Below, in pieces: positions 52,035 to 60,063 of a stretch of DNA of 64,000 nucleotides (within the stretch, counting starts at the first letter, position 1; each line of letters starts with the position of its first letter). The stretch is from Olsenella uli (lineage in GTDB: Bacteria; Actinomycetota; Coriobacteriia; Coriobacteriales; Atopobiaceae). A model generated the notes under the pieces. The model was not told where the DNA came from and searched no databases. It saw only the letters and a program-made list of their open reading frames with translations. Location of the stretch: contig NZ_JACJJK010000002.1 of the NCBI RefSeq assembly GCF_016899935.1, positions 186,001 through 250,000 on the forward strand, in the 5' to 3' direction. The translations under genes and the position numbers were made by a program.

Positions 52035-52967
52035 ATGATCATCAACACCGGTGCGCGCACGGACACGGTGCAGTGGTACACGCCCTGGCTGCTCAGGCGC
52101 TTCGAGAAGGGCTACGCGCTGGCGAGAAACCCGCTCTTCCCCACCAAGGTCACGCGCTACGAGCTCACGCCGGACGTGGTGGACGTCGTGATCTTCTGCT
52201 CCAAGAACTACGCGCCCATCCTGCCGCGCCTGCGCGAAATCACGGACCGCTTCAACACGTACTTCCACTACACCATCACCGCCTACGGGCCGGACATCGA
52301 GCCGCGCGTCCCTAGCGTCGAGGACTCCGTGGCGACCCTCTACGACCTCGAGAAGATCGTGGGCGCGCGACGCATCGCCTGGCGCTACGATCCAGTGCTG
52401 CTCACGCCCGCCTACACGGTGGAGCGCCACCTGGAGACGTTCGACCTCCTGTGCGGACAACTGGCCGGCCACGTGGACCGCTGCATCTTCTCGTTCGTGG
52501 AGCTCTACAAGAAGCTGCAGTTCAACATGCCCGAGCTCATGCCCATCGGCCCGGAGGACATGGACCGGCTCGCGCGCGGCATGGGCGCCATCGCCGCCGA
52601 GCACGGCATCTGGCTTCAGACCTGCGGCTCCAACGGAGACTGGGGCGCCTACGGCATCCACCCGAGCGGCTGTACCACGCTCGACATCCTGGGCGCCGCC
52701 AACGGCATCAAGTTCGCGCCGCGCAAGCACAAGGGCCAGCGCGCCGGCTGCAGCTGCATCGAGAGCCGCGACATCGGCGCCTACGACTCCTGTCCCAACG
52801 GGTGCCGCTACTGCTACGCCAACAAGGACCCCAAGCGCGCGCTCGAGAACTACCGCACGCGGCACGACCCGGAGTCGCCGCTGCTCCTGGGGCACCTGCG
52901 CCCCGAGGACACCGTGACCCAGGGCGCGCAGAGGCCGCTGCGTCGCCTGCAGCCCACGCTGCTGTAG
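52035..52967 (+). CDS. DUF1848 domain protein
   Basis: A 310-residue protein of the DUF1848 family. The C-terminal third holds a Cys-rich site: GCSCIES, then CPNGCRYCYANKDP, whose CxxxCxYC spacing resembles radical-SAM or Fe-S binding loops. The N-terminal part (IINTGARTDTVQWYTPWL) is typical of the family. No function is established. The ATG at 52035 follows GGGAGG. It is convergent with the HxlR gene, the stops being adjacent. Confidence 0.85.
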   Translation: MIINTGARTDTVQWYTPWLLRRFEKGYALARNPLFPTKVTRYELTPDVVDVVIFCSKNYAPILPRLREITDRFNTYFHYTITAYGPDIEPRVPSVEDSVATLYDLEKIVGARRIAWRYDPVLLTPAYTVERHLETFDLLCGQLAGHVDRCIFSFVELYKKLQFNMPELMPIGPEDMDRLARGMGAIAAEHGIWLQTCGSNGDWGAYGIHPSGCTTLDILGAANGIKFAPRKHKGQRAGCSCIESRDIGAYDSCPNGCRYCYANKDPKRALENYRTRHDPESPLLLGHLRPEDTVTQGAQRPLRRLQPTLL

Positions 52968-53309
52968 CTAGGCGCTCAGCTGCGCCTTGAAGCCCTCGCC
53001 CCACGTGCGCAGGGCGTCCATCACCGGTGCGAGGCTCCGGCCCAACGGCGTGAGCGAGTATTCCACGCGCGGCGGCACCTCGGCAAAGACCTCGCGACGG
53101 ACGAGACCGTCCGCCTCCATCGCGCGCAGCTGCGCCGTGAGCACCTTCTGCGAGACGCGCCCGATGCCGCGCTGCAGCTCGCCAAAGCGCCGCGTCCCAC
53201 CCAAAAGCTCGCGCAGGATGAGGACCTTCCACTTGTCGCCGATGAGCGAGAGCGTGGTCTCCACCGGGCATGCCGGCCAGTCTCGCTGCGTGAGGTTCTT
53301 CTCGTCCAT
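52968..53309 (-). CDS. HxlR family transcriptional regulator
   Basis: A 113-residue winged-helix protein (CPVETTLSLIGDKWKVLILREL, RRFGELQRGIGRVSQKVLT, wing VPPRVEYSLT). These often respond to redox or electrophile stress through an N-terminal Cys, present here at position 14. It is divergent from the NAD(P)-binding protein gene, its likely target. Its first codons (MDEKNL) contain a CGAGAAGAACCT motif that is also present in the divergent gene. Confidence 0.9.
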   Translation of the reverse strand: MDEKNLTQRDWPACPVETTLSLIGDKWKVLILRELLGGTRRFGELQRGIGRVSQKVLTAQLRAMEADGLVRREVFAEVPPRVEYSLTPLGRSLAPVMDALRTWGEGFKAQLSA

Positions 53310-53326
53310 AGCTGGTCACCGCCAAT

Positions 53327-53365
53327 AGTTACTAGAAGGTACTTACCGTACTTTATTGTGCCTAC
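53327..53365. promoter_or_regulatory. HxlR/oxidoreductase intergenic operator region
   Basis: Repeated TACTT/TACT words (TTACTAG, GTACTTACC, GTACTTTA, CTACTTT) occupy the AT-rich gap between the divergent genes, as in other HxlR targets. The exact operator is not resolved. Confidence 0.35.
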
Positions 53366-53431
53366 TTTCTATTTTGCACTAATGGGGAGACCATACCGGT
53401 GTCAGCGAAAGTGCAAGAGAAAGGAACCGCA

Positions 53432-54076
53432 ATGTCCGAGAAGAACCTCAAGATTGCCGTCGTCGCCGCCAACGGTCGCGTGGGCCAGCTCGTCGTGAGG
53501 GAGGCGCTGGAGCGCGGGCTCGACGTCACCGCCGTCGTGCGCGGGGAGAACAGGACCGCTGCCGAGAAGAGCCTCGTCAAGGACGCGCTCGCGCTCACCG
53601 CCGCCGACCTCGCCGGCTTTGACGTTGTAGTGGACGCTGCGGGCGGCTGGACGCCCGAGACCATCCCGGCGATCACCAACGTGGCCGTCCACCTGGCCGA
53701 CTGCGTGGCGGGCACGTCCACGCGCCTCGTCGTCGTGGGCGGCGCGGGCAGCCTCTTCGTGAACCCCGAGCACACCGCCACCGTGGACCAGGGCCCGGAC
53801 TTCCCCGAGGACTGGAAGCCGCTCTCGGCCGCCCACGGCGCCGCCCTCGCCAACCTGCGCGAGCGCACGGACGTCAGCTGGACCTACATCTCCCCCGCCG
53901 CAGACTTCCAGGCAGACGGCGCACGCACCAGTGCCTACACGCTCGCGGGCGAGGAGCTCACGCTCAACGCGGCCGGTGCGTCCACGGTGAGCTACGCCGA
54001 CTACGCCATCGCCATCGTGGACCTCGTCGAGAGCGGCGAGCACGTGCGCGAGCGCGTCTCCGTGGTGAGCAAGTAG
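53432..54076 (+). CDS. NAD(P)-binding NmrA/YwnB-like protein
   Basis: A 214-residue Rossmann-fold protein (KIAVVAANGRVGQLVVREAL; VVVDAAGG) of the NAD(P)H-binding atypical-SDR type, related to flavin reductase/anthocyanidin reductase-like proteins. Such genes commonly pair with HxlR regulators and respond to redox stress. The ATG at 53432 follows GAAAGGA. The enzyme reaction is unknown. Confidence 0.85.
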   Translation: MSEKNLKIAVVAANGRVGQLVVREALERGLDVTAVVRGENRTAAEKSLVKDALALTAADLAGFDVVVDAAGGWTPETIPAITNVAVHLADCVAGTSTRLVVVGGAGSLFVNPEHTATVDQGPDFPEDWKPLSAAHGAALANLRERTDVSWTYISPAADFQADGARTSAYTLAGEELTLNAAGASTVSYADYAIAIVDLVESGEHVRERVSVVSK

Positions 54077-54105
54077 CGACACGGCGAGAAGGGCGGGCGA
54101 CGATC

Positions 54106-54930
54106 ATGACCCAGGACGAGCGCAGGATCTACCTCATCAAGGCGCTGCTCGCCGAGCGCGCGGACGACGAGAAGATCGTGGTGCCGGAAGACGCCGACGA
54201 CCAACGGGCCCTCCTGCGCGCGCTCATGAACGTTCGCCCGCCCGCGCCCGTGGCGGCAGAGATGCTGGCCGTGCAGGGCGCCTACCTCGCGGAGCGCCTG
54301 CACGAGCGCGGCGGGGCGGTGGACGCGGAGGCCCTGCCGCCCGTTGACGCCGCAGACCCCGTGCTCTCCCGCGTGGCGCTCTGGCACGGCGACATCACGC
54401 GCCTCGCGGCGGACGCCATCGTGAACGCCGCCAACGACCAGCTGCTCGGCTGCTTTGTGCCCGGGCACCACTGCATTGACAACGCGATCCATACCTACGC
54501 CGGCATGCAGCTGCGCCTGGACTGCGCTCGGCTCATGGCGACGCAGGGCCACGCAGAACCTGCGGGGCAGGTCAAGGTCACGCGCGCGTACAACCTGCCG
54601 AGCGGGCTCGTCTTCCACACGGTGGGGCCGATCGTGCAGGGCGGGCGGCCGACGCTTCGCGACGAGGCCTTTCTCGCCAGCTGCTACCGGGCCTGCCTCG
54701 CCGAGGCCACGACCCGGGGCCTCTCCACGCTCGCGTTCTGCTGCATCTCCACGGGCATCTTCGGCTTCCCGCAGGAGGAGGCCGCCCGCATCGCCCTCGA
54801 TGCGATCCTCGACCATCTCACGCACCACGACCAGCGACTCAAGGTGATCATCGATGTTTTTCTCGACACTGACCAGCGCATCTACCAGGAACTTCTCGAC
54901 AGAGCTCGAGCGGCTTGCCGCCGCGCTTGA
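54106..54930 (+). CDS. zinc-type macrodomain ADP-ribosyl hydrolase
   Basis: A 274-residue protein: an N-terminal helical extension of about 90 residues, then a macrodomain (WHGDITRLAADAIVNAAND, GCFVPGHHCIDNAIH, and ISTGIFGFP). The Cys/His loop (LLGCFVPGHHCID) is the zinc-binding signature of macrodomains linked to SirTM sirtuins. In staphylococci and streptococci these enzymes remove ADP-ribose added by SirTM. The sirtuin gene overlaps its 3' end by 77 bp. Confidence 0.9.
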   Translation: MTQDERRIYLIKALLAERADDEKIVVPEDADDQRALLRALMNVRPPAPVAAEMLAVQGAYLAERLHERGGAVDAEALPPVDAADPVLSRVALWHGDITRLAADAIVNAANDQLLGCFVPGHHCIDNAIHTYAGMQLRLDCARLMATQGHAEPAGQVKVTRAYNLPSGLVFHTVGPIVQGGRPTLRDEAFLASCYRACLAEATTRGLSTLAFCCISTGIFGFPQEEAARIALDAILDHLTHHDQRLKVIIDVFLDTDQRIYQELLDRARAACRRA

Positions 54931-55726
54931 CGCCTGCGACGCCGTGCTCATGGGCGCCGGCGCGGGCCTCTCCACGGCCGCCGGGCTCACGTACACGGGT
55001 GCGCGCTTCCGCGAGCACTTCGCCGACTTCGAGGCAGCCTACGGCTTCCATGACATGTACTCCGGAGGCTTCTACCCCTACGGCTCCCTCGAGGAGCGCT
55101 GGGCGTACTGGAGCCGCTACATCAAGATCAACCGCTACGACCCGGTGCCCACCCCGCTCTACGAGCAGCTTCTTGAGCTGTTGGCCGAGAAGGACTTTTT
55201 CGTCCTCACCACCAACGTGGACCACTGCTTCCAGCGCGCGGGATTTCCCAAGGAGCGCCTCTTCTACACGCAGGGCGACTACGGCCTGTGGCAGTGCAGC
55301 AAGCCGTGTCACGCGCGCACCTACGACAACGAGGCCGTAGTGCGTCGCATGGTTGCCGAGCAGCGCGACATGCGCGTGCCCACGGAGCTCGTGCCGCGCT
55401 GTCCGGTGTGCGGCCGCCCCATGTCGATGAACCTCCGCTCGGACGACACCTTCGTGGAGGACGAGGGCTGGCACGCTGCCGCAGCCCGCTACCAGGACTT
55501 CGTTCGTCGGCCCCGGGGCTCGCGTCTGCTCCTGCTGGAGCTCGGCGTGGGCGGCAACACGCCCGTCATCATCAAGTACCCGTTCTGGCGCATGGCTGCC
55601 GAGAATCCGCATGCCACCTACGCCTGCGTGAACCTCGGCGAGGCATGCGCGCCGGCGGAGATCGCCGGGCGGAGCGTCCTTCTCGACGCCAGCGCGGCGG
55701 ACGTGGTGGGCGCGCTGCTCGGCTGA
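54854..55726 (+). CDS. SirTM-class sirtuin (mono-ADP-ribosyltransferase type)
   Basis: A 290-residue sirtuin. The NAD site (MGAGAGLSTAAGLTY), TTNVDHCFQ and a zinc tetrad (LWQCSKPCH, RCPVCGRP) are visible. At the usual catalytic His position the sequence reads TQGDYG, with Gln, which is characteristic of class M sirtuins that ADP-ribosylate rather than deacylate. The ATG at 54854, behind AAGGTG, lies inside the macrodomain gene; I see no better start downstream. The lipoylated GcvH-L target and the LplA2 gene found in known operons are absent here. Confidence 0.88.
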   Translation: MFFSTLTSASTRNFSTELERLAAALDACDAVLMGAGAGLSTAAGLTYTGARFREHFADFEAAYGFHDMYSGGFYPYGSLEERWAYWSRYIKINRYDPVPTPLYEQLLELLAEKDFFVLTTNVDHCFQRAGFPKERLFYTQGDYGLWQCSKPCHARTYDNEAVVRRMVAEQRDMRVPTELVPRCPVCGRPMSMNLRSDDTFVEDEGWHAAAARYQDFVRRPRGSRLLLLELGVGGNTPVIIKYPFWRMAAENPHATYACVNLGEACAPAEIAGRSVLLDASAADVVGALLG

Positions 55727-55750
55727 CGGGGCGCTCGACCTGCTGGACGA

Positions 55751-56380
55751 CTACGACCACCTCTGCGTGACGGCGCCCGAGGGCACGCCGACCCGTCCGC
55801 CGCTGGCGAGAAACGCGTCAAGCGCGGAGAGCCCTGCGGCGAGGCGATCGGTCACGTGCTGCATGTGGTTGCCGGGACCGAGCGCCACATCCACTCTGCA
55901 TCCATGCGCGCGGAGGATCTCCGCGCAGGCGGCGAGGTCCTCCTCGACGTGGCGAAACGGCAGTCCCGCGCGCTTCTCCTTCCTCCCCACCGAGAAGTAC
56001 GCGGAGCGCCCGGCGCAGTCCGGCGCGTTCGCGCGCAGCCACTCGACCCAGCCCTCGTACCAGACCGAGCCCGAGAGGCACGCGCAGGCCGCAAGCTGCG
56101 GCTCGCGCGCGAACGCGTAGAGCGCAAAGAGGCCGCCGAGCGAATAGCCGCAGATGGCATGGGGCCCGGGCGCCCCGTTGAGCGTCTCGGCGAGCGAGGC
56201 GAGCGTCTCGTCCGCCTGGCCGCCAAAGTCCTTCTCGCCCGGACGCAGGGCAGGCGCGGGCCACGGCGTGAGCGCGTCGCCCCAGTCTTCCACCGGCACG
56301 CTCACCACGCGCGACCGCAACCCCGCCGACGCCGCAGCCACATCCATCGGATGCTCCGGCGAGTCTATGACGTAGATCAA
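55751..56380 (-). CDS. alpha/beta hydrolase (esterase D/IroE-like)
   Basis: A 209-residue hydrolase with nucleophile elbow GYSLGG, a DLA acid region and a C-terminal catalytic His region (GNHMQHVTD). I favour TTG 56380, which has AAAGGGGG four bases upstream; an ATG at 56413 would overlap the DUF1016 remnant. The substrate is unknown. It is convergent with the sirtuin gene. Confidence 0.8.
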   Translation of the reverse strand: MIYVIDSPEHPMDVAAASAGLRSRVVSVPVEDWGDALTPWPAPALRPGEKDFGGQADETLASLAETLNGAPGPHAICGYSLGGLFALYAFAREPQLAACACLSGSVWYEGWVEWLRANAPDCAGRSAYFSVGRKEKRAGLPFRHVEEDLAACAEILRAHGCRVDVALGPGNHMQHVTDRLAAGLSALDAFLASGGRVGVPSGAVTQRWS

Positions 56381-56393
56381 GCGACCCCCTTTG

Positions 56394-57437
56394 TCAGTCC
56401 GTTCCTCCCTCATCGAGCGCTCGGTACTCCGCGCTCAGCTCGAGCGCTAGCTCCTCCTTGGAGGGCAGGTGCGAGAGATACTTGGCAGCGAATATCTGTG
56501 TGTTGTCCTCGGGGAGAGTGTACTCGACGAGCGAGTCGCTCTTGTCGGCGCAGAGCACGATGCCCACGGGTGGGTTGTCCCCCTCGTTCATGAGCTCGCG
56601 CGTGTAGTAGTTTACGTACATCTGCATCTGCCCGAGGTCCTGATGCGTGAGGTCTCCCGTCTTGAGGTCAATGAGCACAAAGCAGCGCATGAGATAGTTG
56701 TAGAGGACGAGATCGATGAAGAAGTGGCGCCCGTCCATGGTAATGCGCTTCTGACGCGCCTCAAACGTGAAGCCGCGGCCGAGCTCCAACAGAAAGCGCT
56801 GGAGATGCGAGATGAGCGCGGACTCGACGTCCGTCTCGCGGAACTTCTCGTCTTGAGAGATGCCAAGGAACTCAAGCACGTACGGGTCCCGAATGATGTC
56901 CTCGGGCCGCCTGGGCGTCTCCTTCTCAAAGACCTCCGAGGCGACGGCCTCCTTGTCTCAGCTTGCGAGCAGGCGCTCGCGGAACAGGGTATTGATCTGT
57001 CGCTCGAGCTGGCGCGTGCTCCAGTTGTTCCTGGTGCACTCGTTCATATACCACATGCGCGCCTCAGGGTCCGCAACGCGAGAAAGGCGCCGGTAGTGCG
57101 TCCAGCTCAATTCGTGACGCAGTGCGTCACGAATCGGGAACGCAAGGTAGAACCGTCGCATGTACCTCAGGTTGGACTCGTCAAAACCCTTGCCAAAGTC
57201 CTTCGTAAGCCGCCTGGAGAGCTCCCTCAGCAGCGCCTCGCCATACTCCGCGCGCTCCTCCCCACCCTGCTGCTCCACGATGCTGCGGCCAATCTCCCAG
57301 TACGCCTCCACCATCGCAAAGTTGACTGCCGTGTACGCCCGGCGCCGCGCGGCGTCCAGCACGTCGGAGACGTGCTCGTAGAAGCCCTCCGGCATGATCT
57401 CCGATGCTGCCAGACCGCTCTTCTCGCCCATGCCCAT
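56394..57437 (-). pseudogene. DUF1016 (YhcG-like) PDDEXK nuclease, interrupted by in-frame TGA
   Basis: One continuous 348-codon frame is broken by a TGA at 56958-56960. Upstream, 159 residues form the DUF1016 N-terminal domain ending QINTLFRERLLAS. Downstream, in the same frame, the C-terminal nuclease domain continues DKEAVASEVFEKE, with FIDLVLYN, FVLIDLKTG and VGIVLCADKSD matching the PDDEXK core. Family members read LLASKDKEAV here, so the TGA replaces one Lys/Arg codon. No start codon follows the AAGGAGG just after the stop. It is probably a recent nonsense pseudogene, or a sequencing error. Confidence 0.8.
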
Positions 57438-57517
57438 ACGCCCTCCGATTGATGGAACCTACCATGCAAGAAGACTATCTGGAGGACCGGACACAAATTG
57501 CGCCTTGCATCAGACGC

Positions 57518-57549
57518 CGAGGGCGGCAGCCAGATGGCCGCCGCCCTCG
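57518..57549 (-). terminator. terminator of the PTS IIA gene
   Basis: A perfect 10-bp stem CGAGGGCGGC / GCCGCCCTCG with a 12-base loop, 23 bp past the IIA stop. Confidence 0.6.
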
Positions 57550-57571
57550 TGTGGGGTGACATGTGAACAGG

Positions 57572-58102
57572 CTAGAACGTCACCTTGAGGACGGGCGCGC
57601 CGGCCTCGACCTTCTCGCTGTAGCCCGCCGTGAGCTCGACGTCCGCCAGCTCGTCGGAGTTGGAGATGGCGAGAACCACGCAGTCCTGGTAGCCCGCCTC
57701 GGAGATGACCTTGCGGTCCATCTTGATGAGCGGCTGGCCCGCCACCACGCGGTCGCCCTCGGACACGAAGGTGGTGAAGCCCTTGCCCTTGAGGTTGACG
57801 GTGTTCACGCCCACGTGGACGAGCACCTCGGCGCCGCCGTCGGACTTGATGCTCACGGCGTGGCTCATCGCGCTGGCGACCCAGCCGCTCGCCGGAGCAT
57901 ACACGACGTCGCCGTCCGGCCAGAGCGCGCAGCCCTTGCCCAGGACCTCGGTGCTGAACACCTTGTCGGGCACGTCGGTCATGCGGATGACGCGACCGGA
58001 GACCGGCGCATAGCCGATGCCGGGCTGGGCGTCGATTGCGATGCTGGCGGGCGGCTCGACGGCCGGGGCATCCTTCTTGGTGAACTTGTCGAACAGTGCC
58101 AT
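57572..58102 (-). CDS. stand-alone PTS glucose-family IIA component
   Basis: A 176-residue EIIA-Glc-type protein (PTS_EIIA_1). The conserved APVSGRVI start of the domain and the phosphorylated-His motif VLVHVGVNTVNLKG (His near residue 94) are present. It accepts phosphate from HPr and passes it to a IIB domain, or acts as a regulator. No IIB/IIC is nearby, so it may serve several permeases. GGAG precedes the ATG. Confidence 0.93.
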   Translation of the reverse strand: MALFDKFTKKDAPAVEPPASIAIDAQPGIGYAPVSGRVIRMTDVPDKVFSTEVLGKGCALWPDGDVVYAPASGWVASAMSHAVSIKSDGGAEVLVHVGVNTVNLKGKGFTTFVSEGDRVVAGQPLIKMDRKVISEAGYQDCVVLAISNSDELADVELTAGYSEKVEAGAPVLKVTF

Positions 58103-58203
58103 GGGGGCTCCTCTCCTCCAACGAACGTCGAGGCAATGATAGCGTGACGGAGCCGCATATGCCCTATGATGGATGCAGGTCGACCGCTTTTCTCGGAGGT
58201 CTC

Positions 58204-58461
58204 ATGGACATCCTCTCCATCGTGTTTGGCGTGCTCGCGCTGGTCACGGCGTTCACGCCGCTCATCTGGCTGCAGGTCGTGGGCGGGTTCGTGGGCATCG
58301 CCGGCATCGTGCTCGCGCGGAAGGCGAAGAAGGCCGACTACCGCAAGAGCCTCACCACGGCGATCGGGATGCTGTGCTCCATAACGGGCGCGCTGCTGTG
58401 CTTTCTCACGCCGGTGCTCTCGGCCGTGAGCAACATCGCACTGTTTTTCATGACTCGCTAG
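58204..58461 (+). CDS. small membrane protein, unknown function
   Basis: An 85-residue protein with two or three hydrophobic helices separated by a basic loop (ARKAKKADYRK), similar in layout to DUF4190-type proteins. GGAGGT precedes the ATG at 58204. No function can be assigned. Confidence 0.65.
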   Translation: MDILSIVFGVLALVTAFTPLIWLQVVGGFVGIAGIVLARKAKKADYRKSLTTAIGMLCSITGALLCFLTPVLSAVSNIALFFMTR

Positions 58462-58476
58462 GCGCCCGGCTGGGTA

Positions 58477-58509
58477 TCTCTATAGGTAACGTCATGTCAC
58501 CTATAGAGA
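58477..58509 (+). promoter_or_regulatory. operator-like inverted repeat before the flavodoxin gene
   Basis: Perfect 11-bp arms TCTCTATAGGT / ACCTATAGAGA separated by 11 bases, so arm centres are 22 bp (two turns) apart. It ends 10 bp before the flavodoxin start. It could be a repressor site or a leader hairpin. Confidence 0.45.
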
Positions 58510-58519
58510 GGACTTTCCC

Positions 58520-58987
58520 ATGAGCGCCCTTGTCGCCTACTTCTCCGCAACCGGGACCACCGCCCGCGTCGCCCGCACGCTGGCGGAGACCGTCGGCGCC
58601 GACCTCTTTGAGATCAGGCCCGAGCAGCCCTACACCGCCGCCGACCTCAACTGGAACGACCGCCGCAGCCGCAGCTCGCGCGAGATGGCCGACGAGAAGT
58701 GCCGTCCTGCCGTCGCGGGCGACGCGCCCGACATGGGCCGCTACGACACCGTGTTTCTCGGCTTCCCGATCTGGTGGTACGTGGAGCCGCGCATCATCGA
58801 CACGTTCCTAGAGGCGCACGACTTTGCCGGCAAGACCATCGTGCCATTTGCCACGAGCGGTGGGTCGGGCCTGGGGCGCGCGCCGGAGCGCGTGGCCGCG
58901 CTCGCCCCGGGCGCCACGGTCACGGAGGGACGGCTGCTCAACGGCCCCCTGAGCACCGACGACCTCCGCGCCTGGGCACTTGCCTAA
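58520..58987 (+). CDS. flavodoxin
   Basis: A 155-residue FMN protein with the phosphate loop YFSATGTTARVA, the FMN-contacting FLGFPIWWYVEPRII and the C-terminal ATSGGSGLG loop. Flavodoxins of this subgroup (Flavodoxin_4) are electron carriers or NAD(P)H-linked reductase partners. It precedes a NimA-like flavoprotein gene. Confidence 0.9.
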   Translation: MSALVAYFSATGTTARVARTLAETVGADLFEIRPEQPYTAADLNWNDRRSRSSREMADEKCRPAVAGDAPDMGRYDTVFLGFPIWWYVEPRIIDTFLEAHDFAGKTIVPFATSGGSGLGRAPERVAALAPGATVTEGRLLNGPLSTDDLRAWALA

Positions 58988-59012
58988 AAGGGGTCAGACC
59001 CCTTTTTAGCAA
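58980..59012. repeat. REP-like palindrome, GGGGTCAGACCCC core
   Basis: TTGCCTAAAAGGGG / CCCCTTTTTAGCAA arms (one mismatch region) contain the flavodoxin stop codon and sit just before the next ribosome binding site. Confidence 0.6.
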
Positions 59013-59031
59013 CTTTTGCGAAAGGAGCTCC

Positions 59032-59529
59032 ATGAGACCCATGCGCCGAAGCAGGCAGCAGCTCAGCGAGGCCGCGTGCCGCGAGATCCTCGCCCGGGGC
59101 CGCGAGTGCGTGCTCGCGCTCGCGGCGAGCGACGCCACGGACGGCTTCCCATACGCCGTACCAGTGAACTACGCCCTGCACGAGGACTCCGACGGCACCC
59201 CTCATCTGCTTATCCACTGCGCACCCGTCGGCGCCAAGCTCGACGCCATCGCCGCCGATCCGCGCGTGAGCGCCTGCGTGGTTGCGCAGGCGGACGTGGT
59301 GCCCGAGAAGTACACCACGTATTTCCGCAGCGTCATCGCCTTCGGACGGGCGCGCCTCGTCACCGATGACGCGACACGCCGCGCCGCCCTGCTCGCCCTT
59401 GCGAACAAATACTGCGCGGAGCTCCCCGCAGACCGGACCGAGATCGAGATCGCCCGCTTCCCGCACGTCACGATCATCGACGTGACGCTGGAGCACGTCG
59501 CCGGCAAGCAGTGCGTCGAGCTTCTGTGA
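59032..59529 (+). CDS. pyridoxamine 5'-phosphate oxidase-fold (NimA-like) flavoprotein
   Basis: A 165-residue split-barrel protein (LALAASDATDGFPYAVPVNYAL, then HLLIHCAPVGAKLDAI). Family members bind FMN; NimA-type proteins reduce nitro compounds, but most are uncharacterised. AAAGGAG precedes the ATG at 59032. It lies between the flavodoxin and MarR genes. Confidence 0.87.
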   Translation: MRPMRRSRQQLSEAACREILARGRECVLALAASDATDGFPYAVPVNYALHEDSDGTPHLLIHCAPVGAKLDAIAADPRVSACVVAQADVVPEKYTTYFRSVIAFGRARLVTDDATRRAALLALANKYCAELPADRTEIEIARFPHVTIIDVTLEHVAGKQCVELL

Positions 59530-59538
59530 GACTTGCCT

Positions 59539-59574
59539 AAATGTGCCCAAAGGGCCGGACCTCTTTGGGCATTT
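59539..59574 (+). terminator. hairpin after the NimA-like gene
   Basis: AAATG-t-GCCCAAAG and CTTTGGGC-ATTT arms around a GG-CCGGA-CCT loop. A T-rich flank follows. It is likely a terminator and is related in form to the REP-like group. Confidence 0.5.
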
Positions 59575-59575
59575 A

Positions 59576-59606
59576 TGTTAGGATGCCAATTGTTTGCATG
59601 CTAACA
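59576..59606 (+). promoter_or_regulatory. candidate MarR operator
   Basis: TGTTAGGATGC and GCATGCTAACA (10 of 11 positions paired) with a 9-base spacer, 19 bp before the MarR start. Autoregulation is likely. Confidence 0.5.
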
Positions 59607-59625
59607 GATAGCCATCGGAGGGCGC

Positions 59626-60063
59626 GTGGAGCTTGACACGATCCATCACCAGCTGCTACTGGCGTTCAGCCGATCAAACCACGCCATGACCTCGCGCATC
59701 CGCGCGTTCGGCCTCATGCCGGGCCAGCCCAAGGTCCTCGAGTTCGTGGCGGAGAACGAGGGCTGTCTGCAGCGCGACATCGCCCGTGCCTGCGCCATGG
59801 ATCGCGCCACGACGACCGGCCTGCTCGCGCGCATGGAGGAGACGGGGCTCGTCGAGCGCCGTCCCAAGGCGGGCGACCGCCGTGCGCTGGAAGTCTGGCT
59901 CACCGACGCCGGTTGGGCCGCAGCGGAGCGCGTGGCCGTCTGTGGAGCCGAGGTCGACGCCATCGCTCACGCGAACATGACACCAAACGAGCGCGAAACG
60001 CTCTCCAGGCTGCTCGCGCGCGTCATCGACAACTTTGCGGCAGAAGAGGAGAAGAACGCATGA
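59626..60063 (+). CDS. MarR family transcriptional regulator
   Basis: A 145-residue winged-helix regulator (GCLQRDIARACAMDRATTTGLLARME, wing PKAGDRRALEVWL). It starts at GTG 59626 behind GGAGG. It overlaps the downstream membrane-protein gene by 4 bp (ATGA), which it probably controls. Confidence 0.88.
   Translation: MELDTIHHQLLLAFSRSNHAMTSRIRAFGLMPGQPKVLEFVAENEGCLQRDIARACAMDRATTTGLLARMEETGLVERRPKAGDRRALEVWLTDAGWAAAERVAVCGAEVDAIAHANMTPNERETLSRLLARVIDNFAAEEEKNA

Noticed and set aside
56958-56960. Selenocysteine or programmed read-through at the in-frame TGA of the DUF1016 gene
   Set aside because: The family has Lys/Arg, not Cys, at this position, and I see no obvious SECIS-like hairpin; a nonsense mutation is simpler.
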